Positions 36,805 to 50,361 of a stretch of 64,000 nt of DNA are shown here, piece after piece. The notes under the pieces are model-generated. The model was not told where the DNA came from. It did not search any database and saw only the letters and a program-made list of their open reading frames with translations. The translations under genes and the position numbers were made by a program. How positions within the stretch are numbered: the stretch's first letter is position 1; every line of letters starts with the position of its first letter. Origin of the DNA: Steromphala cineraria (taxonomy: Eukaryota; Mollusca; Gastropoda; Trochida; Trochidae); assembly GCA_916613615.1 (NCBI GenBank), contig OU744720.1, forward strand, positions 6,985,749 to 7,049,748, read 5' to 3'.

Positions 36805-39755
36805 CGTCATCGTGATAAACTGGCTCAGAGGTGCACGAGCCTCGGGCGTCATGAATAATCAAAATCGTGATAATTTGTAAAAAAAAAAAAAGGTTATGTT
36901 CGTCAAAGGCGAAGTAAAATATAAATAAGAATGTTAGTTAGTAATATTGATTCTTTACAAGACAGTATTTTCCCCAGCGCATACTGATGTTTGCATCCAA
37001 TCCAGTTATTCATTGTTGTAGAAATCCTAATTTAACACTATATGAGTTGAATTTTTATTTATTACTCGATTAGATTATTACAAGTTAAAAGGAAAATGTG
37101 GTGTGTATATAAGGTTATTTATCGCACCCAATGTTTATGTTTGAGGCGACTGGACTAAATCTTTATGGTTTACGTTAAGTTTATCCAACAAAGGGCTCAA
37201 TCGCTTCATGCGAACATAGAAAGGTACGATTATGACATGAACGAGACTGTGACAGGTAGAAATATAGCAGCCCTAGACCATAATAAGTCTCTTTCCTTAC
37301 AGTCGCATTTACTGAAAATCCCGAAAGACATACTTAACGCTCCACAAAAGCCACGACGAATGTCAAAACTATTTCGTTATTCCCCCTCTTGAAGAATGTC
37401 AAAACTATTTCGTTATTCCCCCTTTTGAAGAATGCAAAGCACCAAAAGCAAAGTAAAGGAATCTCGATAATTATCTTAAATAGTCATTGTGAATTAATGA
37501 AAGTTGCCAAAACAGGTCGACCATCCCAGTAAACAATAATTTCTGTAGGAGGATTACATGCAATAGAAAGTCTTTAGGCTGTATCAAGGTATCACTTCCA
37601 GTTTCTATACGAGTGATCACCGACCATAGCGGCCCAAAACATCCCCTCCTCGCCCATAAATCGCCCACACAGTTTCAGTTATCAATGACGGATTCTCTCC
37701 TGTATCTAGAGCAGATTAAACAAGTATTATGTTAACGAGACATTCCGCGACTTTACAACATATATATTATTTGGTTTTGATCTGTGAAAACACTACTAAC
37801 TTAGTGCTGAAAATTTATACTTCACACACATTCATCCAAAACTGCCAAATAAATGAAAGTTTTTATGATAGTTTTCAATAAAAAACACATAAAACACTTA
37901 TATGTTTACAAGAGAAAATCCGACGTCCCATTAACAAGAATCCGAGGACAAAACTTGTCAATCAGTATGAATCCTAATCTTATATTTTAGCTTTTATATT
38001 TAGGTCCAAAAATCGGTACTAGCTAGTACATTGTTCGGTTTTCGATCAAAATCGCGTTTTTTAAACTATTATTACCACATTACTGAACTAACAAACACTA
38101 AAATGAACATCTTCAGCAACAGTTAACTTGTTGATACAAGGCAGCATAAAGTGACCCTTGATACTCCAGACTGAGGCTTACAGAACCCGCACGTGCTATT
38201 TCGCGCACTTTCAGAAATCCATTTCTCTGTAGAACAACCGATGGTATCATCTCATCAATCGCAATAATACTGTTATCGTCATCGTGATAAACTGGCTCAG
38301 AGGTGCACGAGCCTCGGGCGTCATGAATAATCAAAATCGTGATAATTTGTAAAAAAAAATAAAGGTTATGTTCGTCAAAGGCGAAGTAAAATATAAATAA
38401 GAATGTTAGTTAGTAATATTGATTCTTTACAAGACAGTATTTTCCCCAGCGCATACTGATGTTTGCATCCAATCCAGTTATTCATTGTTGTAGAAATCCT
38501 AATTTAACACTATATGAGTTGAATTTTTATTTATTACTCGATTAGATTATTACAAGTTAAAAGGAAAATGTGGTGTGTATATAAGGTTATTTATCGCACC
38601 CAATGTTTATGTTTGAGGCGACTGGACTAAATCTTTATGGTTTACGTTAAGTTTATCCAACAAAGGGCTCAATCGCTTCATGCGAACATAGAAAGGTACG
38701 ATTATGACATGAACGAGACTGTGACAGGTAGAAATATAGCAGCCCTAGACCATAATAAGTCTCTTTCCTTACAGTCGCATTTACTGAAAATCCCAAAAGA
38801 CATACTTAACGCTCCACAAAAGCCACGACGAATGTCATAACTATTTCGTTATTCCCCCTCTTGAAGAATGTCAAAACTATTTCGTTATTCCCCCTTTTGA
38901 AGAATGCAAAGCACCAAAAGAAAAGTAAAGGAATCTCGATAATTATCTTAAATAGTCATTGTGAATTAATGAAAGTTGCCAAAACAGGTCGACCATCCCG
39001 GTAAACAATAATTTCTGTAGGAGGATTACATGCAATAGAAACTCTTTAGGCTGTATCAAGGTATCACTTCCAGTTTCTATAGAGTTACGGGTGATCACCG
39101 ACCATAGCGGCCCAAATCATCCCCTCCTCGCCCATAAATCGCCCACACAGTTTCAGTTATCAATGACGGATTCTCTCCTGTATCTAGAGCAGATTAAACA
39201 AGTATTATGGTAAAGAGACATTCCTCCACGACTTTACATCATATATATTATTTGGTTTTGTTCTGTGAAAACACTATTAACTTAGTGCTAAAAATTTATA
39301 CTTCACACACATTCATCCAAAACTGCCAAATAAATGATAGTTTTTATGATAGTTTTCAATAAAATTCAAATGACACATATATATTTACAAGAGAGAATCC
39401 GACGTCCCATTAACAAGAATCCGGTTAAAAAACTTGTCAATCAGTATGAATCCTAATCTTATATTTTAGCTTCTATTTTTAGGTTCAGAAATCGGTACTA
39501 GCTATAGTACATTGTTTGGTTTTCGATCAAAATCGCGACTTTTTAATTATTATAACAATATTACTGAACTAACAAACACTAAAATGAACATCTTCAGCAA
39601 CAGTTAACGTGTTGATACAAGGCAGCATAAAGTGACCCTTGATACTCCAGACTGAGGTTAACAGAACACGCACGTGCTATTCCGCGCACTTTTAGAAATC
39701 CATTTCTCTGTAGAACAACTGATGGTATCATCACAACAATGGCAATAATAATCCA
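36805..39755. repeat. direct tandem duplication of about 1.47 kb
   Basis: Copy 1 (36805-38276) and copy 2 (38277 to about 39755) align at an offset of 1472 bp with only scattered substitutions and small indels. Both start at CGTCATCGTGATAAACTGG. Each carries a 67-75 codon open frame (37165 and 38637) of no known family; in copy 2 a single AAA to TAA change shortens it. A 30-odd-bp repeat (ACTATTTCGTTATTCCCCC) is doubled inside each copy. All of it lies in FAXC intron 1. Confidence 0.9.
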
Positions 39756-39810
39756 CTGACGATTTACCTGAAATGTTGAAATGTAGTTACTGTAACTACA
39801 ACAACAGCAA

Positions 39811-39872
39811 CGACTACTGCTACTGCTACTGCTACTGCTACTGTTACTGTACTGCTACTGCTACTGCTACTT
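39811..39872. repeat. trinucleotide/hexanucleotide microsatellite (CTACTG)
   Basis: CTGCTACTGCTACTG runs with one interruption (CTGTTACTGTACTG). It lies in intronic sequence just beyond the 1.47-kb duplication. Confidence 0.85.
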
Positions 39873-41829
39873 GCATCTTTGGTGGAGAAAGGTTTCAATG
39901 CTGCTGGTCACAAATAACAATTACGTAGATTTACCATAGCAAACTGTTTCAAAGATTCAATATTGTTGTATCTCACAGACAATAACCCAACCATTGTGTC
40001 ATTATTTCTTTTGTCACCCCAGGAATTAAAAGTAGAGTTATATGTGTTTTAAGAATAAAACAGCATTTAAACATTTCGTTTATCTGTACAAAGTTGTAAT
40101 GATAATTGAGTCCTTTAAACATTAATCAACCGGAGACTTGATTGATAAGTTTGCACTTATGTATGATATCTATATCCCTACCTATCTACTACATTAAGGT
40201 AAACAAAGGTATGAAATGACATCCGATCAGGCCCGGTGACAGATGCAGCGAGGCGTACATCAGCCGTCACTCAACCAGTTTGTCAGTCCGCATTCCGATA
40301 GGTACTCGCATCTAGCCCCTGTCTTCACCCGCTATATACGCGCTATTCTCAGTTCATCGATACAGATCAAGACACGGGGGTTGGGCGTGTCTGAACATAA
40401 TGATTTTAGCATACAAGGGCTGAAAGGTCTCAAAAGTCAAAGCCTGTGTTCGTCTTTTTTTTTTCCTTTTTTTTAATTTGCATATTTTTCAAGTTTTACA
40501 TAATTATATTCGGTTTGTTTGTACATATTCACAGTTGAGCGTGAATAAAGAACATTATACATTTAAACAAAAAGGACATAAATACATAGGCTACAGTGAC
40601 CTTCAGCGCTATACAAGTTATATTATTGGTGAAGGTACATGCACATTACAGTACAATATGACGTGCGTGTTCTGTGTTCGTCTTCGTTCCTCAAATAAAA
40701 GCTTTACAGAGCTGAAATTTATTAGGCCCAAACCATAGCCTTTGATAACTGCATATAGAATAATCCTTGAAATGATTATTTTGACTTATTTAAAAAGCCT
40801 CTTGAGCTGCAGGGCCAATGCATGGTTCCTTCGAAAACTGGATAAGCATTGAACTTATTTGTCTGTCGCTTTGAGATATATGATATATGATGTGATATAA
40901 TTTTGATATGATATAATGAGCTGTCCATATAAAATAGTAAACCTAAAACTCCTATGCTTGAAATAGTTATTTCAATACATGACACAAATAAAGTGAAAAG
41001 AGGAACCGGATACACTGGATCAAACATTATACAATATAAGCACTCTTTCCTACCCAGTTGTCGAACCTATTTTATGCGTCAAGTGTTTTTATGCATAGAA
41101 AAGATGCGACTTCAAATTCTAGGCAGAAATCTTGCTAAAATGTGTTATCGACAACAAAAGCTTTGTACAAAGCATGTGCCATATTCAAACACAACGTATA
41201 TGAAAGCTTCCTGAAAAATTGAAAATCACAAATTGATGCTCAAAACAAGGGTCTATGAAACTGTTTGCATCGCCCAAAGGTTTTGTGTTCAGGCCTTTAT
41301 GAAGTGGTTATGTCTTGAAACTTGTTCTAAGCATTGTCCATGAAATCATTTAGTAAAAATCACTACCATGGTGTTGCCGTGAATTGAATGTTCGTCATGG
41401 TCAGACGTAAGCAAAACGATCTTGATAAAGGAAGAAATCCTTGTGTGGCTATAGGGTGATTCAACAGACAGATTTTTTACTCGTTGATTGCAACCAAGTT
41501 TCTGTTCAACATTATTATGTCTGGAACCATCCTAAGCCACGCAACGGTTCTTCATTGATGGATATAGATGACCAATAACTTCTTTGAGTAGTACAACATA
41601 CCATGGTTGTTCAGTGTTCACAATTCGCCGTCTTTCGTTTAGCCAAACCTTGCCTGGGCCTGTCAGTCATCATGTAATACTATAGTCATGCACCTAACCT
41701 AGATACATACATGTACATGACGGTCATTGTTATCATGGTGTAATAAGGACAACGCATATAAAAATCATCACAGAAAGATGGAAATTGAAGACCATGGATT
41801 GATTCAGATAGAGCTAAAGACGTGCCTGT
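39873..41829. other. FAXC intron 1, unassigned part
   Basis: Contains short T-rich and ATGATAT-rich simple sequence (40455-40475, 40877-40920). No gene seen. Confidence 0.4.
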
Positions 41830-42193
41830 TTAAAGGGGCAGTAGCACGTTTTTATGGGCAATATAAGGTGATGTCAGGAAAATGAAAATTAATGGTTCCA
41901 ATTGAAAGACAATGTATTTATACTAAATGACACAGTACTAATTCAAATATATAACGTAATGTTTAGCCATGCGATTCACTTTTCTTACACAAAATGAATT
42001 AAAGGTGTTCACACAAAATGACCGACAATGGATTTTATGTGAATCATCATACTTTGTCCCCTGACTGTGGCTGATTGGCTTGTGTAATGAGACTTTTGAC
42101 ACCATCTAATTAATACATTTAGCATTAACTTACATTTATCAGTGAAATATTTGAAATATAAAATTATTAAAAAACGTGCTACTGCCCCTTTAA
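41830..42193. mobile_element. MITE, AGGGGCAGTAGCACG family, copy 2
   Basis: TTAA flanks, terminal AGGGGCAGTAGCACGTTTTT and inverse ACGTGCTACTGCCCCT, 364 bp. The internal GATGTCAGGAAAATGAAAAT matches the other copies. The open frame on its minus strand is incidental. Confidence 0.9.
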
Positions 42194-42998
42194 AGATACA
42201 CTGTTCAACATAGCAATTCATTTGTGATATTATTTCAAACTAATATACAAAGTGACATGCACATATCAAACATAATCGCGACTCCATACATGTAATTTAC
42301 TGAACCGATGAGATTAAAAAATGAAAATTTTAGAAGCAAATAATTACACAAATAATGACGTTTGCAAATGTGACTCATTCAATTATCAGAGTTTCATTAA
42401 CCAATGGTTCCACGTGAAGCTCTACATCTGAACCAGAAGACAGAGATGTCAGCCCAATTGATCTGATCTGAACTCAAAGTGAGCTGCTTACATTATTCAT
42501 ACATGGCGAGATATAACTTGATAGTTTAATGATGAATAAGAATTGTATCAAAGGTGGGACAGGTAAAATTATCCTGTTTCTAAGGACTGAAGTCTCAGAG
42601 GGGGGATTTAAAGGTTTAGTAACGTCTTTTAATGCACCTGAAATTGCAGTTTTATAAGCTGATTAGATTGAGAATATATGTACTGTTATCGAAGTTTATA
42701 TAAGCTCTATCTTGCCATTGTAACTGTCATTTAAAATAGTCAACGATTATTATAAACGAAATATTGTTTATCAATCATTGTTTCATAGATTCGTTGTTTT
42801 TATTAACTCATAACTTTTGATTAACTTATTGTGTTATATCAAAAAAGGAAAAGTCAGAAAGAAATAACAAACGTTTTATTACACGTATCGAAATATATTT
42901 AATATAATGCCTTCAACATGTTGAACAGTTATACTTGATATTTCGAAGACAGGTTCATTGCATATTTCACCTACAAAATAATAATTTACTTTATCCTT
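42194..42998. other. FAXC intron 1, unassigned part
   Basis: No feature recognised. Confidence 0.4.
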
Positions 42999-43870
42999 CT
43001 AGGCCTTCAGAAAGTTCAAAATTCTGCCGCAAGACTAATCAAGAGAACCAGAAAATCTGAACACATAACTATTATCCTTAAAGATCTCCACTGGCTGAAA
43101 GTTGATGACAGAATCAAGTTTAAGGTATTGTGTCTGACATTCCGTGCTCTCCACTGCGATGCGCCAACATACATCTCTGAACTTATCAAGGAATACAGGC
43201 CAGAGAGAACTCTACGTTCTAGCGATCAGTGCCTTTTGCAGCTTCCTTCAGCTCGTACATCATTTGGCGAGAGAAGTTTCGAGATCTCTGCCCCAAAGTT
43301 ATGGAACTCTCTCCCAATTGAAATGAGAAGTGAACAGGATCTTGAAAAATTCAAATCAGTTCTCAAGACCCACTTGTTCAAGATCTCCTACTGTTAGAAC
43401 CATCTATTCCCAGAACAGTTCATTGCCCTTAAAGGGGCAGTAGCACGTTTTTTGATAATTTTATATTTCAAAATTTTCGCTTAATAATGTACGTTAATGC
43501 TAAATGTATTATTATGATAGTAACAAAAATCTCATTACACAAGCCAATCAGCCATAGTCAGAGGACAAAGTATGACGATTCACATAAAATCCATTGGCGG
43601 CCATTTTTTTGTGAACACCTTTAATTCATTTTCTGTAAGAAAATGGAATCGCATGGCTAAACTTTACATTATATATTTGAATTATTACTGCTCCATTTAG
43701 TTTAGATACATTGTTTGTCAAATGGAACCATTCATTTTCATTTTCCTGACATCACCTTATATTTCCTTAAAAACGTGCTACTGCCCCTTTAAGCGCTTTT
43801 GAGTAGTTTTTTTTACTGGAAACAAGCGCTATATAAATTCATATATATTATTATTACATTATTATTATTT
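42999..43870 (+). mobile_element. 5'-truncated CR1/Jockey-like LINE
   Basis: An open frame to the stop at 43395-43397 encodes the C-terminal end of a CR1/Jockey-type reverse transcriptase (LQKVQNSAARLIKRT, then LHWLKVDDRIKFKVLCLTFR, SFEISAPKLWNSLP, then EKFKSVLKTHLFK). Its catalytic domain is missing. A 3' UTR follows, with AAGCGCTATATAAATTCAT and a TTATTATTA tail to about 43870. The TTAA MITE at 43429-43792 is inserted in this 3' UTR. The element lies in FAXC intron 1, opposite to the gene. Confidence 0.85.
43429..43792. mobile_element. MITE, AGGGGCAGTAGCACG family, copy 3
   Basis: TTAA at both ends, 364 bp, terminal repeats as in copy 2 but in opposite orientation internally. It splits the LINE 3' UTR (GCCCTTAA before, TTAAGCGCTTTTGAG after). 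Confidence 0.9.
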
Positions 43871-46036
43871 ATCTTTAATTTTGGTATTTTGGCCCAATGA
43901 TATATAAATGAATAATGTAAACTTAGGTATGTATGTTCAATACAGATATTGTAGCCTGTAAATGATTCTATTTCTATATTTTACACAGCTTGTTTTCAAT
44001 TCTTGTTCCAATTGTTCTCTGTGCAGAAATATAATTTATTTAAAGGCGGTATGCAATTACACGTCTTGCCACAAATAACAATCGCATATCGTATCAAAAC
44101 TTTCAGTTTAAGGCATTGTTTGCAATTCGATATGGCCAATATACCACGTAATACTATTCAATCTATTCAATGAATTCAACAATTTCACCTGACTCGTTTG
44201 TCTAACAATTGGACTCTGAAATAAAAATTTGGTCAATGAATTTTCAAATTGAAAGAAAAATATATAATGAAAAGGAGAGATTTCTTAATTGTCATATACC
44301 TACATAGGCTTTTTAGGGTCTGGTTGAAAGACTACATACTCATTATTACACCACGTCAAAACGTTGTTCAGGAAATGGTTGACTTTGGTTTGTGGTATCT
44401 AAACTTTTTAACTTTTAAAACAAACTTATAAATCATTGATTTCATCACACTCGTCTCTAAATTGTATAACATAATGTCAAAACGTTGTTTTTGCAGCATT
44501 TATCTAAATTGGATTTGAAACAGTATCTGGCTTGTTCTCTGAAAGTTTCCAAACACTATCGGTATCAACTAATTCACGCCTAGAGATGCCGTTATGTTGT
44601 TGAAGTTTTTCCTAAAAGATAAATAATATGTTATGTTAACCACGTGCTACCCATTCAGTTGTGAGGGCACAATTTCCGGGTGCTTTATTCAATCAATACG
44701 TAATAAATCATAACCTGCCAGTACGACAACTCTTCCTTATGAGTCCCGAGCGGTCACGTGATGTCTGCACTAAGCTAAGCAGCTTATGTCATGCTTTTAT
44801 ACACTGATTGTTGAAATGACGGGCAACTAAATGAATCTATGACTCAACTTGTACACTTGTTAACACTTCGCATTAAGTACACGCTTTACATAATATCCGT
44901 ATTAATATTGTTCTAACAATAGCGGATATCCTTTTATTTGCCCAGTAAATTTTCTGGCAATTAATCGCGTAGTTATAAATCATCTACAAAACACAACAGC
45001 TGTCTCAGTATGGACGACCAGTTTGTTTCTATAGTCTATGTATACGAATAATGCACATATTACTTAAGTTCTGTTTCTCTTATTCTAACCCCTACTCCAT
45101 ACGTTTACCTGATCTCAACCACATGTAATACCTTGCATTAAAGGGTATTCTGTTATACGCTGCAGTCACCCTGACCTCTCGTGCAGTTCTGTAATGTTAA
45201 CACGTGTATTGCTACGCGGCACAAGGGATGTTAAAGGCGCTCTCCTATCAAGGGTTCCCGTCATAAATGTTGTACGAATGTGTGTGATAGATTTTATTTA
45301 ATAGCCCCATCAAATCAATCTTTGGACTAATCAACCATGGTCAAAATGGTCAGAATTTTGCAAGACGATCTACATTTCTAGAACCGATCAATGACGACCC
45401 TTGTGATAATGCGCTATTCTTTTTCAACTGTCAAATAAACTGTAACTCAACTTTGCCACCTGTAACTGGAGTGTGTAGTGTGCAGAAGTAACATACATCA
45501 TACGAAGCTGGAATATCCTCTCGATGTTCCTTTCCACAAAACACTCCCAATAGAACCGCCCCTTTAAGCTGAACATACACGTTGATGATGTTGAGCAGAA
45601 GGGCGAGAAGTGCACCGTTCGGACCGGAGAAAAATGCACGTCTTTGCACACTTGTTATAAAAGCCAGATGTCCGTCCATCCGTCCGACAGTCAGATGCTT
45701 GTAATCATGTGCGGGCAACTAGGAATAGCATGGTGCAAACCGACGCTTATGGTAGTCACCAGCTTTATCCCTGTAGATTTCCGCCGTGAATAATCACAAT
45801 GGTCTGTCAACCCCTTTCATCTTGCGTAATCGGTGCCACGTGAAGTTAACAGTACTAGCTAGAGATTCGATAACTGTAACCATTAAAGGATGCCTTTCTT
45901 TTTAATTGCCTCTATGGAAATGAAGGACTTATTATTTCTAAAATCCATATTTTTGCATCTTACGAAAAGTTTATAATTGTTTTAAACAACATACCTGTTA
46001 ATACAATAAAATTAACAAACTGTTATGATATGGATG
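43871..46036. other. FAXC intron 1, unassigned part
   Basis: Contains a short CCGTCCATCCGTCCGACAG piece (45670-45692) like the left end of the TAGCTCATC element. Otherwise nothing is recognised. Confidence 0.4.
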
Positions 46037-46126
46037 CAATCTAAATAAATTTAGATCAACAGATTTTTATTTTGTCACACGGTATGACCAAATATAAATC
46101 CTGTTGATCTAAATTTATTTAGATTG
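46037..46126. repeat. perfect 26-bp inverted repeat
   Basis: The arms 46037-46062 (CAATCTAAATAAATTTAGAT then CAACAG) and 46101-46126 are exact reverse complements around a 38-nt spacer. ATATGGAT follows the right arm, and ATATGGATG precedes the left arm, which may be a duplicated target. Confidence 0.9.
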
Positions 46127-47084
46127 GATATGGATGGATCCTAATTGAATAACAGTTTTATTATTGTTTGCACAGATACATAATCAGTTAACAGCCTTTA
46201 TACGACAAAATGACCTGACTTCTTTGGCGCGAAGGGATTTCTATATTGATTAAGTTTCCTCGTGTATCTAACGGAGATTGTATAGTGTTTGAACAGATAC
46301 ATTAACCGCGGTGACAAAAAGCTGTTAAAACAAATGGAAACTTGGACTAAGCCAAACCTAGGCCCTTAAAGATATCGGCGTAAACTATCTAAATTCCCAC
46401 ATAAAGCCGTCTTTATGGGAAGTTTATGTGATCGAGGTATAGGTTTGAACCCAGGCAACCTTGCTAGCACAATGGGTCAACCACAATCCAGTATCAAACA
46501 GGTCGACAGGACAATTTACTGAGGGCAGAGCCCTGCTTTTAATTTGAAAGTGATAAACATTGCTATGTATGGTATCAAAATTACTCCTATGAAAGATTTA
46601 TATCCTAGAAGGGTGTTTTATGATGTAAATTGACGTTAATGTGATAAAAATTGTAAAATGCAGCAAGAGACATGTCATAAAACATTTATATCGAAGATGG
46701 GTTTTTTAAACATTCAAATGTGTTTTGGTATTCAAACGTATTCAAATTGTATCCTGTAATCTGGATGGTATCTTTTGAATGTGAATATGTCCTGCTATGG
46801 CAACACATTAACGCGACCAACAAGGAAACATTACTGAGCCTCGGGTGGAGTGAATACATGGACGTTATGGAGGGTCAAACTGAACTACAAGTTATTTTCT
46901 TCGCTTATCTCTTTCTTTGTCCCTCATTCTTCTGCTTATCTTTACCCCTAAATTTTTGTTTCACACACTAAACTTCATGATATCTCAATCTTTCTTTCTA
47001 TATCCGTCTCTTTCTTTGCCTTTTTGTTTCTGTCACCCCTCTGTCTTTCTGTCTCAGTATTAAACCCCAGGTCACTTCACCACA
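46127..47084. other. FAXC intron 1, unassigned part
   Basis: No feature recognised. Confidence 0.4.
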
Positions 47085-47800
<716 letters not shown>

Positions 47801-48687
47801 GTTTATCTAACATACTGTAGGACTGATGGTATGAGGTTCAAGTACAGGTATATTGATCTGGCGAGAGTACTAGAAGCAATAGTCAATGGTTCGAGATCTC
47901 ATCGGCAGCATACGTTGTAGCAAATATTGTAGAATGCGTCTGTCAAACTGATGTGGGCAATTAAAATACTTAGTCAGTTTCAGAGCCCTTGATTTTTTTA
48001 TTTTATCGTGAATGCTTTTTGTCTGTTTTTCTGTAAAGTTATGTGTTTCACTGAACCGTTTTAACAGTTGAGCAGCATCCGTAACGTTTTGAAATATGTG
48101 ATGTTTAGTACACCAGTCGATCAGTGCATCAAGGTTTAGATGTGTAGGACATTGTGGTAAAACAAAATTTTATACATGTATATACAAGTTTGTCGTTATG
48201 AGCGTAATACAACGATACTTCAACTGAAAACCAGTGAGGACATGATACTGAGATGGGGTCGGTTAATTGGCACTATTGAATCAGATAAATACATTGCTAT
48301 TTGACTGGGAGAACAATTGTGTCTGATACTGATATTCGTATACTTTCTTCAGATACATTGTACATACATTGGGAATATATATTATATATGATACATAACT
48401 AATACATAGTATTTGTATGAATGGTATAACTTGGTTTTGTAATATCATTGGATGCATTTGACAAAAACAAATACAGGCAGTTTTGAAAAGGTTTCGTACG
48501 AAAATGATATCTTCTACATACGCTGGTTTGAAAACCCTGTTAAAGTAAAGTGTTTTGATAGAAGTCTTACAGGCACGGTTAGAGTGTATGAATGATACCA
48601 TTGCATGTGAAGAGGCAATCACAGGCAAGTCTGTCGTATGAATGTGAGACTGGTATTCAATCACGATCTACTATACGGTGATCTTAC
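47801..48687. other. FAXC intron 1, 5' part
   Basis: Sequence next to the exon 1 donor (GTAAGATC on the minus strand at 48687). No other feature. Confidence 0.5.
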
Positions 48688-48782
48688 CTTGCTTTCGAGC
48701 GTCGCCAGTAGAGAAGAACCGTGCATGCCAGAACTGCTAGAGTCACCAGAAGGGTGAGACAGCACCCGCCGTCCTCTGTCAT
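48688..48782 (-). CDS. FAXC: FAXC coding exon 1 (N-terminal membrane anchor)
   Basis: The minus-strand ATG at 48782 encodes 31 residues plus two bases, then a strong donor (AG then GTAAGATC). Residues 8-26 (CLTLLVTLAVLACTVLLYW) form one membrane segment followed by basic WRRSKA, the layout expected for the N-terminus of FAXC-type proteins. The two leftover bases AG join the first base A of the next exon (35822) to give Arg 32, so the phase fits exactly. The intron would be about 12.9 kb. The frame is open further upstream, but only through the CACGTG minisatellite, so the ATG nearest the membrane segment was chosen. The assignment rests on phase, topology, strand and order, not on direct transcript evidence. 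Confidence 0.75.
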
Positions 48783-48810
48783 CTCGCTCTTCTCTCTCTG
48801 TGACTCTGTC

Positions 48811-49440
48811 TCTCCTCCACACGTGTAATGACACTCTCTGTCTCTCCCCACACGTGTAATGACGCTCTCTGTCTCTCCTCCACACGTGTAATATGATTCT
48901 GTCTCTCCCCTACACGTGAAATGACACTCTCTGTCTCTCCTCCACACGTGTAATATGATTCTGTCTCTCCCCTACACGTGAAATGACACTCTCTGTCTCT
49001 CCCCACACGTGTAATATGATTCTGTCTCTCCCCTATACGTGTATTATACACTCAGTCTCTCCTCCACACGTGTGTTCCTTACGTGAAATATTATTCTGTC
49101 CCTCCCATGAACGTGTATTTGCAGTCTCTATCTCTCTTTGCACGTGTATTCGTACTCTGTCTCTTCCATACACGTGTATTTGTATCTCTGTCTCCCCTCC
49201 ACGCGTGTGATATTATTCTGTCCCTCACCTACACGTGTATTGGCACTCTCTATCTCTCTCCAACACTGTGTGTGTCTCTCTCTCTGCACGTGTATTGGTA
49301 CTCTGTCTTTCTCTCTCTATACGTGTATTGGCAACCCTGTCTCTGTCTCTCTGCACGTGTAGTTGTACTCCGTATGCACCTGTAGAATCTGAAGTTATCG
49401 TCAGGTACTGACTCACACCTGCTTCACGTGTCACGCGTCT
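48811..49440. promoter_or_regulatory. tandem repeat array with 14 CACGTG E-boxes upstream of FAXC
   Basis: A degenerate repeat of about 34-37 bp combines a CTCTGTCTCTCC half with ACACGTGTAAT or TACACGTGAAAT. I count 14 exact CACGTG palindromes between 48819 and 49430, and several near matches (TACGTG, AACGTG, CACGCGTG). CACGTG is the core site of MYC/MAX, USF and related bHLH factors. The array abuts the FAXC start codon, so it is promoter or 5' UTR. Function is inferred only. Confidence 0.65.
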
Positions 49441-50361
49441 TAGTGTGGTCTACCTGGCCCTATCTCCCCTCAACACACCAGTCCTCCCCCACACTCCACT
49501 CACAGGTGATTTCCATACGGACCAGGGCGGCTTCCCCCATTCAGCTCACATCTACTGTATAGGACACTTAAGGGCATTATGTAAATAATTACTAGTAAAT
49601 CACGCACCCCCGCCGTTTAGACTCGTCTGAATTGACTGCACTTGCTGTGAATGTTTTGGCTAAGCCTAATGTGTCGTACAGGTAGGTCAGGCTGAAATCA
49701 CTCATACATACCAGAAAAGCATGTTTTAACCAATCAGCTAAGTGGCTTGTAATAATGACGTCACAAAGCCTAAGTTTCTACATATGTGTTGCAATAAATG
49801 GAAACTAGCCAATCGTTAATAAGTTCCTTTTCCGCATTTTATCAAAACACTATTCATTATTTACACAAATGATTATTCTGTATGCAAGCTTAATGACGAG
49901 ACATAGGAGAGGCCTATAGATCTCTTTTAGAGAGCCGAGCGTGAATGGGAGGCGCGGTTAGCACGTGGATGTTATTGGTCTGGGTAGAAACACTTCCTAT
50001 ACAAACATCTCCTGGACGGAAACACCCGACTTCTTCTGGGTGTAACGGTGAGACGGTTTGCACTGAATAGTGATCAAAGAAGGCGGCCCATTTGAATCTG
50101 CATTAATGATTGCTTCCGTTTTGTATATAGTCGTGCCATGCGAGATCAACTGCCTTGCTCCTGTTGGCACATTGTTTCTATGGTGTCGGGTGTATGATTT
50201 ACTGGTGGGCTTGATCTGTAATACGAGCATTAGGTGACGTTGTTATGTTACTGCAGCTATACGTATACTTCTACCTACATATGACATAGAGCATGAAGTT
50301 CACGCTCTGTGACTATAGGTCATAGCCGGCTGGTAAATGAGGCGTAGCATACCGTACTTCC
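49441..50361. other. FAXC upstream flank, unassigned
   Basis: No gene or repeat recognised. Confidence 0.35.

Noticed and set aside
37165..37392. 75-codon frame repeated at 38637 as a paired gene
   Set aside because: It is conserved only because the whole 1.47-kb block was duplicated recently. Copy 2 has a premature stop and there is no family match.
48661..49051. Longer upstream extensions of FAXC exon 1 starting in WRRDRE-type repeats
   Set aside because: They read through the CACGTG minisatellite. The ATG at 48782 directly before the membrane segment is the simpler start.
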